A stretch of DNA of 64,000 nt, from NCBI RefSeq assembly GCF_007827975.1, contig NZ_VITT01000002.1. The stretch is one strand, 5' to 3'. This document shows, piece by piece, positions 60,728 to 64,000 of this stretch. Positions within the stretch are counted from its first letter, which is position 1, and each line of letters starts with the position of its first letter. The DNA comes from Nitrospirillum viridazoti (lineage in GTDB: Bacteria; Pseudomonadota; Alphaproteobacteria; Azospirillales; Azospirillaceae). Below the pieces are notes generated by a model, which saw only the letters and a list, made by a program, of their open reading frames with translations, made no database searches and was not told where the DNA came from. A program made the position numbers and the translations under genes.

Positions 60728-61777
60728 ATGGCTTTGGCCATTGAGGACAGGGCTGCTCTGGATTTCGTGCTGAGCCTGCGGCGGCATTGGGCCGGAACGG
60801 TCTATCCCCGCCTGCGGGCTGACTTCGACGCCGCGGTGCCGTCGCCGGCGCCGGTGAACGATCCCGAAAGCCTGGCGCCGCTGGTGCATGGGCTGGCCAC
60901 CTACCCATGGTTTTCCTGGTTGGAACGCGGGTCGCAGAAGATGCTGTGGCGGGCGGTGTCCGACGCGGTGGTCCGCCAGGGCGCGTTGCCGCCGGGGCCC
61001 GACGGGCCGGCCACGGTGGAGGTGGACCCCGACCTGGTGCTGCCGGACTGGTACACCGACTGGGACATTCATGTGCAGCCGGGCGGGGTATGGTCGCACG
61101 ACTTGGCCGGCCGGGTCTATGAACTAGGCGCCCGGCTGGTGATGCTGGGAGAGAATGACGACTATGCCTTCCACCGCCTGTTCGTGGAAACCGCGCTGCC
61201 CAAGCGCTCCTATCGCCGCATGGTCGATCTCGGCTGCGGCTTCGGCAAGTCCGCCTGGCCGCTGAAGCAGGCCCATCCGGAGGCCGAGGTCATCGGCGTG
61301 GATCTGGCGCGGCCCTGCGTGGAACTGGCCGCCCGCCGGGCCAGTGAGCGCAAGCTGGCCGTCCGCTTCCGTCAGGCCGATGCGACGGCCACCGGGCTGG
61401 AGGAGGGGAGCGCCGACCTCGTCACCTCCACCATGTTCGTGCATGAGGTGCGGGTTGACGTGCTGCCGGCGATATTCACGGAGGCGTCGCGCCTGCTGGC
61501 CCCCGGCGGCGTGCTGCGCTTCCTGGATTTCCAGCGCACCGGCGACGGCCTGCGCGACCTGGCCATGGTGGAACACGGCGCCCGCAACAACGAGCCCTTC
61601 CTGCCGCCCATGATCGCCGCTGACCTGCCGGCCATGGCCGCCGCCGCCGGCCTGGTGAACGCCCGCTGGGTCGCCTTCGACGAACGGGGGCGCGGCCGCC
61701 TGCCCGACCTGTCCTGGCCCACGCGTGCCGAATGGCATTTCCCCTGGGCCGTCCTGGAAGCGGAGAAGCCGCAATGA
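60728..61777 (+). CDS. Class I SAM-dependent methyltransferase
   Basis: The 349-residue protein has a distinctive N-terminal region of about 160 residues, then motif I VDLGCGFGKS (166-175), EVIGVDLARPCVELAARRA, motif II-like DLVTSTMFVHEV and LLAPGGVLRFLDF. GGAGG (60716-60720) lies seven bases before ATG 60728. The stop overlaps the next gene as ATGA. The N-terminal part may be a family-specific lid or substrate domain. It is likely to methylate a small molecule handled by this cluster, which is inferred. Confidence 0.88.
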   Translation: MALAIEDRAALDFVLSLRRHWAGTVYPRLRADFDAAVPSPAPVNDPESLAPLVHGLATYPWFSWLERGSQKMLWRAVSDAVVRQGALPPGPDGPATVEVDPDLVLPDWYTDWDIHVQPGGVWSHDLAGRVYELGARLVMLGENDDYAFHRLFVETALPKRSYRRMVDLGCGFGKSAWPLKQAHPEAEVIGVDLARPCVELAARRASERKLAVRFRQADATATGLEEGSADLVTSTMFVHEVRVDVLPAIFTEASRLLAPGGVLRFLDFQRTGDGLRDLAMVEHGARNNEPFLPPMIAADLPAMAAAAGLVNARWVAFDERGRGRLPDLSWPTRAEWHFPWAVLEAEKPQ

Positions 61778-62103
61778 CCGACCGAAGCTATCCCCCTAGC
61801 TATCCCCCTAGCTGTCCCCCCCTGCCGCCCATGGCGCCCGATGCCGAGCGCCTGACCGGCCTGGTGTTCGAGCTGGCGTCCCAGCTGCACATCGAGCGCA
61901 CGCGGCGCCTGGCCCTGGAAACGGCGTTGGCCCGGGTGGGCGTCATCGCCCCGGGCCAGGCGGACGCCCTGGCCGAGGACGCCGCCGTGCTGGCCCGGTC
62001 GCGGGCCGAGCTGGAGGTGTCCATGCGCAAGCTGATGCGGATCTTAAGCGAAAGCGACGACCCGAAGGCACCGTTGCGGGGCGAAGTCCCGGCCCCCCGT
62101 TGA
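61774..62103 (+). CDS. Small protein of unknown function
   Basis: The 109-residue protein starts MTDRSYPPSYPPSCPP, a proline-rich head with two close repeats (YPPS). A helical segment follows: LTGLVFELASQLHIERTRRLALETAL (about 26-51) and ALAEDAAVLARSRAELEVSMRKLMRIL. It may form a short coiled coil. The head is partly encoded by a short tandem repeat (AGCTATCCCCCT). ATG 61774 overlaps the methyltransferase stop (ATGA), so it is probably a partner of that enzyme. I do not recognise a family. Confidence 0.7.
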   Translation: MTDRSYPPSYPPSCPPLPPMAPDAERLTGLVFELASQLHIERTRRLALETALARVGVIAPGQADALAEDAAVLARSRAELEVSMRKLMRILSESDDPKAPLRGEVPAPR

Positions 62104-62129
62104 TTTCATTGCAGTTAGGAGCCTGAATC

Positions 62130-62954
62130 TTGGCGCGTTCCTGGATCGAATTCATTCAAGCCCAATACATTCCCTGGCAGCCCCACACCCTGTGGGGCCT
62201 GCGTGATGGCGTCGAGGCCAAGGTCCTGAGCCATGACGATGCCACGGGTGCCGTCAGCATGCTGGTCCGGTATCCCACCGGCTTCACCGCCCCGGCGTCC
62301 CGCCTGGTGGTGGACGAGGAATTCCTGGTCCTGGATGGCACGCTGACGATGGCCGGCCAAGAGTACGGCCACCTGGCCTACGCCCACCTGCCGGCGGGGT
62401 ATGAGCGGGGTGAGCTGGGCAGTCCCGGCGGTGCCGTGGTCCTGACCTTCCTGTCGGCGGCGCCTGACCAGGCGGTCCCGGTTGCTGGCTACGATCCCGC
62501 CCGCCTGGTGGTGCGGCTGGACGGCTACCAGGTGCCCTACACCGGTAACTTCCATCCGGAGTTCCCGCCGGGTGCCGGGCGCAAGATGCTCTACAAGGAC
62601 CCGGTCACCGGCGACGTTTCCTGGTTGCTGGGCACCCTGCCGGTGCGCTGGGCCGAACGGTCGGAGGTTCATCCCACCGTCGAGGAGATGTACCTGCTGA
62701 GCGGCGAGGTGCACGGCAACCGCGGCGTCATGCGGCCCGGCGCCTATTTCTGGCGGCCGCCGGAGGCGCCGCACGGCCCTTACGGCACCCTGACAGGCAA
62801 CCTTTACTTCTTTCGCACCAAGGGCGGCCCGCTGACGACGAACTACGTCCAGGCGGAACGGCCCTTCCAATGGTGGCCGGCCTACGACCCGGTGTTGCCC
62901 CCGGATATGGAGGCCTACCGCGGCGAAATGCCGGCCAACCCAACAGCCTGGTGA
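62130..62954 (+). CDS. Cupin-fold protein (DUF4437/ChrR-like)
   Basis: The 274-residue protein shows a two-part cupin plan. The first half has TGFTAPASRLVVDEEFLVLDGTL (about 50-72). The second has HPTVEEMYLLSGEVHGNRGVMRPGAYFWRPPEAPHGP in essence, with possible metal ligands H, E and H. The start is TTG 62130, eight bases after AGGAG; no ATG fits. Cupins of this type include dioxygenases, isomerases and sensors. Its position in the operon suggests an enzyme for the same substrate as the VOC protein and methyltransferase. Confidence 0.8.
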   Translation: MARSWIEFIQAQYIPWQPHTLWGLRDGVEAKVLSHDDATGAVSMLVRYPTGFTAPASRLVVDEEFLVLDGTLTMAGQEYGHLAYAHLPAGYERGELGSPGGAVVLTFLSAAPDQAVPVAGYDPARLVVRLDGYQVPYTGNFHPEFPPGAGRKMLYKDPVTGDVSWLLGTLPVRWAERSEVHPTVEEMYLLSGEVHGNRGVMRPGAYFWRPPEAPHGPYGTLTGNLYFFRTKGGPLTTNYVQAERPFQWWPAYDPVLPPDMEAYRGEMPANPTAW

Positions 62955-63006
62955 GAGCGAGGGCGGGCACGCCCCTCACCTTCAAATCAAAAGAACGGGA
63001 GCATTC

Positions 63007-64000
63007 ATGATGACGGGTAAAATTCGGGGAGTTTCCATCCTTGCCTTGCTGGGCGCGCTGGCGGCCATGCCGGCCCTGGCGCAATCGGCTGGCCCTTCCA
63101 CGGCCCAGCCGGCGGCGCCGCAGGCGGCCGATGCCAGCCAGCTTGAGGAAATCATCGTGACGGCCCAGCGCCGTCAGCAGAACCTGCAGGACGTGCCGCT
63201 GGCCGTGTCGTCGCTGGGGGCGGCGGATCTGCAGGACCGGCAGATCCGCGACACCATCGACCTGATCCAGCACATCCCCAACCTGATCGGCAACAACAAC
63301 GTCGGCCTGGGCAGTTCCAACACCTATTACATCCGCGGCATCGGCAACACGGAATCCATCGCCACCCAGGACGTGCCGGTGGGCACCTATGTCGACGACG
63401 TCTACATCTCACGCCAGAACGCCAACAACTTCGGCCTGTTCGATGTGGAACGCATCGAGGTGCTGCGCGGTCCCCAGGGCACGCTGTTCGGTCGCAACAC
63501 CACCGGCGGCGCCATCAACGTCATCATGAAGAAGCCCTCGGCCACCGCCGGCGGTTACCTGGAGGCCGGCGCCGGCCGCTTCGGTGAGACCGACATCCGG
63601 GCCAGCATGGACGCGCCCCTGTCGGACAAGGTGCTGACCAAGGTCAGCATGTACCGCGACCGCAGCGACGGCTACGTTCGGCAGGTCAACACCGGCGACA
63701 AGCTGAACGGCACGGACTCCTACGGTGTGCGGGGTGCCGTCCGCCTGTTGCCGACGGACCGGGTGACCATCGACCTGGCCGGCGACTACGTCGATGAGAA
63801 CGAGGCCAACCTGATCAACCGGGTCGATCCGGCGACGGGCGACCGCATCGCGACCATCGGCATCACCCAGGGCGCGCTGGCCAAATACTTCACCGGCACC
63901 AAGGCCAATAACGAGGTCGGCAACTCCACCAAGAGCTGGTCGTTGAGTTCCAACGCCGCCTGGGAACTGGACGACCTGACGCTGAACTCCATCACCGGCT
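63007..64000 (+). CDS. TonB-dependent receptor, third (3' end outside window)
   Basis: 331 codons are visible, running off the right edge. A signal peptide (GVSILALLGALAAMPALAQS) is followed by LEEIIVTAQRRQQNLQDVPLAV and the plug motifs LIQHIPNLIGNNN, YYIRGIGNTESI, FDVERIEVLRGPQGTLFGRNTTGGAINV. This is the general TonB receptor plug of sphingomonad-type receptors, unlike the two at 30030 and 34290. ATG 63007 and ATG 63010 are both possible. It is downstream of the MFS-methyltransferase-cupin genes and would import their substrate across the outer membrane. Confidence 0.93.
   Translation, partial: MMTGKIRGVSILALLGALAAMPALAQSAGPSTAQPAAPQAADASQLEEIIVTAQRRQQNLQDVPLAVSSLGAADLQDRQIRDTIDLIQHIPNLIGNNNVGLGSSNTYYIRGIGNTESIATQDVPVGTYVDDVYISRQNANNFGLFDVERIEVLRGPQGTLFGRNTTGGAINVIMKKPSATAGGYLEAGAGRFGETDIRASMDAPLSDKVLTKVSMYRDRSDGYVRQVNTGDKLNGTDSYGVRGAVRLLPTDRVTIDLAGDYVDENEANLINRVDPATGDRIATIGITQGALAKYFTGTKANNEVGNSTKSWSLSSNAAWELDDLTLNSITG

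Overview
The window is high-GC DNA with dense, often overlapping genes, several TonB-dependent receptors of the Caulobacter/Xanthomonas type, and ABC genes linked to PQQ-dependent oxidation. This fits an alphaproteobacterium, most likely a Rhodospirillales/Azospirillaceae member (Niveispirillum- or Nitrospirillum-like). That placement is inferred from gene content. No rRNA, tRNA, CRISPR array, integrase or transposase was seen.

Region 1 (1-20335) is a putative cell-surface locus. One minus-strand frame stays open from an ATG at 15831 to the left edge: 5,277 codons with no stop. It encodes a giant exoprotein with an N-terminal LEPR motif, a DUF4347 domain, Ig/cadherin-like modules, a long array of autotransporter-associated beta-strand repeats, more cadherin-like modules, and at least seven 123-residue tandem repeats. 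Divergent from it lie a TIGR03032-family protein, three phage-tail-collar (Mdp-like) proteins and a translationally coupled GNAT acetyltransferase, with a convergent DUF6916 protein at the end. I regard this as the best candidate for an undescribed system.

Region 2 (20421-27724) holds two divergent ABC systems. The minus-strand set (TIGR03863-type binding protein, TIGR03866-type beta-propeller, ATPase, permease, exported protein) resembles the PQQ-dehydrogenase-associated and lanthanide-utilisation (lut) clusters. The plus-strand set is a NitT/TauT-type importer. A palindromic repeat lies in frame in the propeller gene, and a relative lies at about 38.3 kb. Region 3 (27721-28570) is an ArsR-SRPBCC pair with an operator-like palindrome over the regulator's start codon.

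Region 4 (28674-57312) is centred on 6-deoxy-sugar catabolism, most likely L-fucose, with L-rhamnose as the alternative. It has a LacI regulator, two divergent TonB receptors, a GntR regulator, and a nearly complete non-phosphorylative pathway: mutarotase, aldose dehydrogenase, lactonase, enolase-superfamily dehydratase, SDR dehydrogenase, diketo-acid hydrolase, and L-lactate dehydrogenase for the lactate produced. An MFS transporter and two secreted beta-helix proteins (GH141-like) would supply sugar. A shared motif in three promoters suggests a GntR regulon. A second plus-strand operon adds a DUF4432 protein, an SDR, a family III CoA-transferase, a solute-binding-protein homologue without a signal peptide, a crotonase, a 2-hydroxyacid dehydrogenase and a glycerate kinase. 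Its substrate is not evident.

Region 5 (57383-64000) has a LysR regulator divergent from an MFS transporter, a VOC protein, a methyltransferase, a small unknown protein, a cupin and a TonB receptor cut by the right edge. It looks like an uptake and conversion cluster for an unknown compound.
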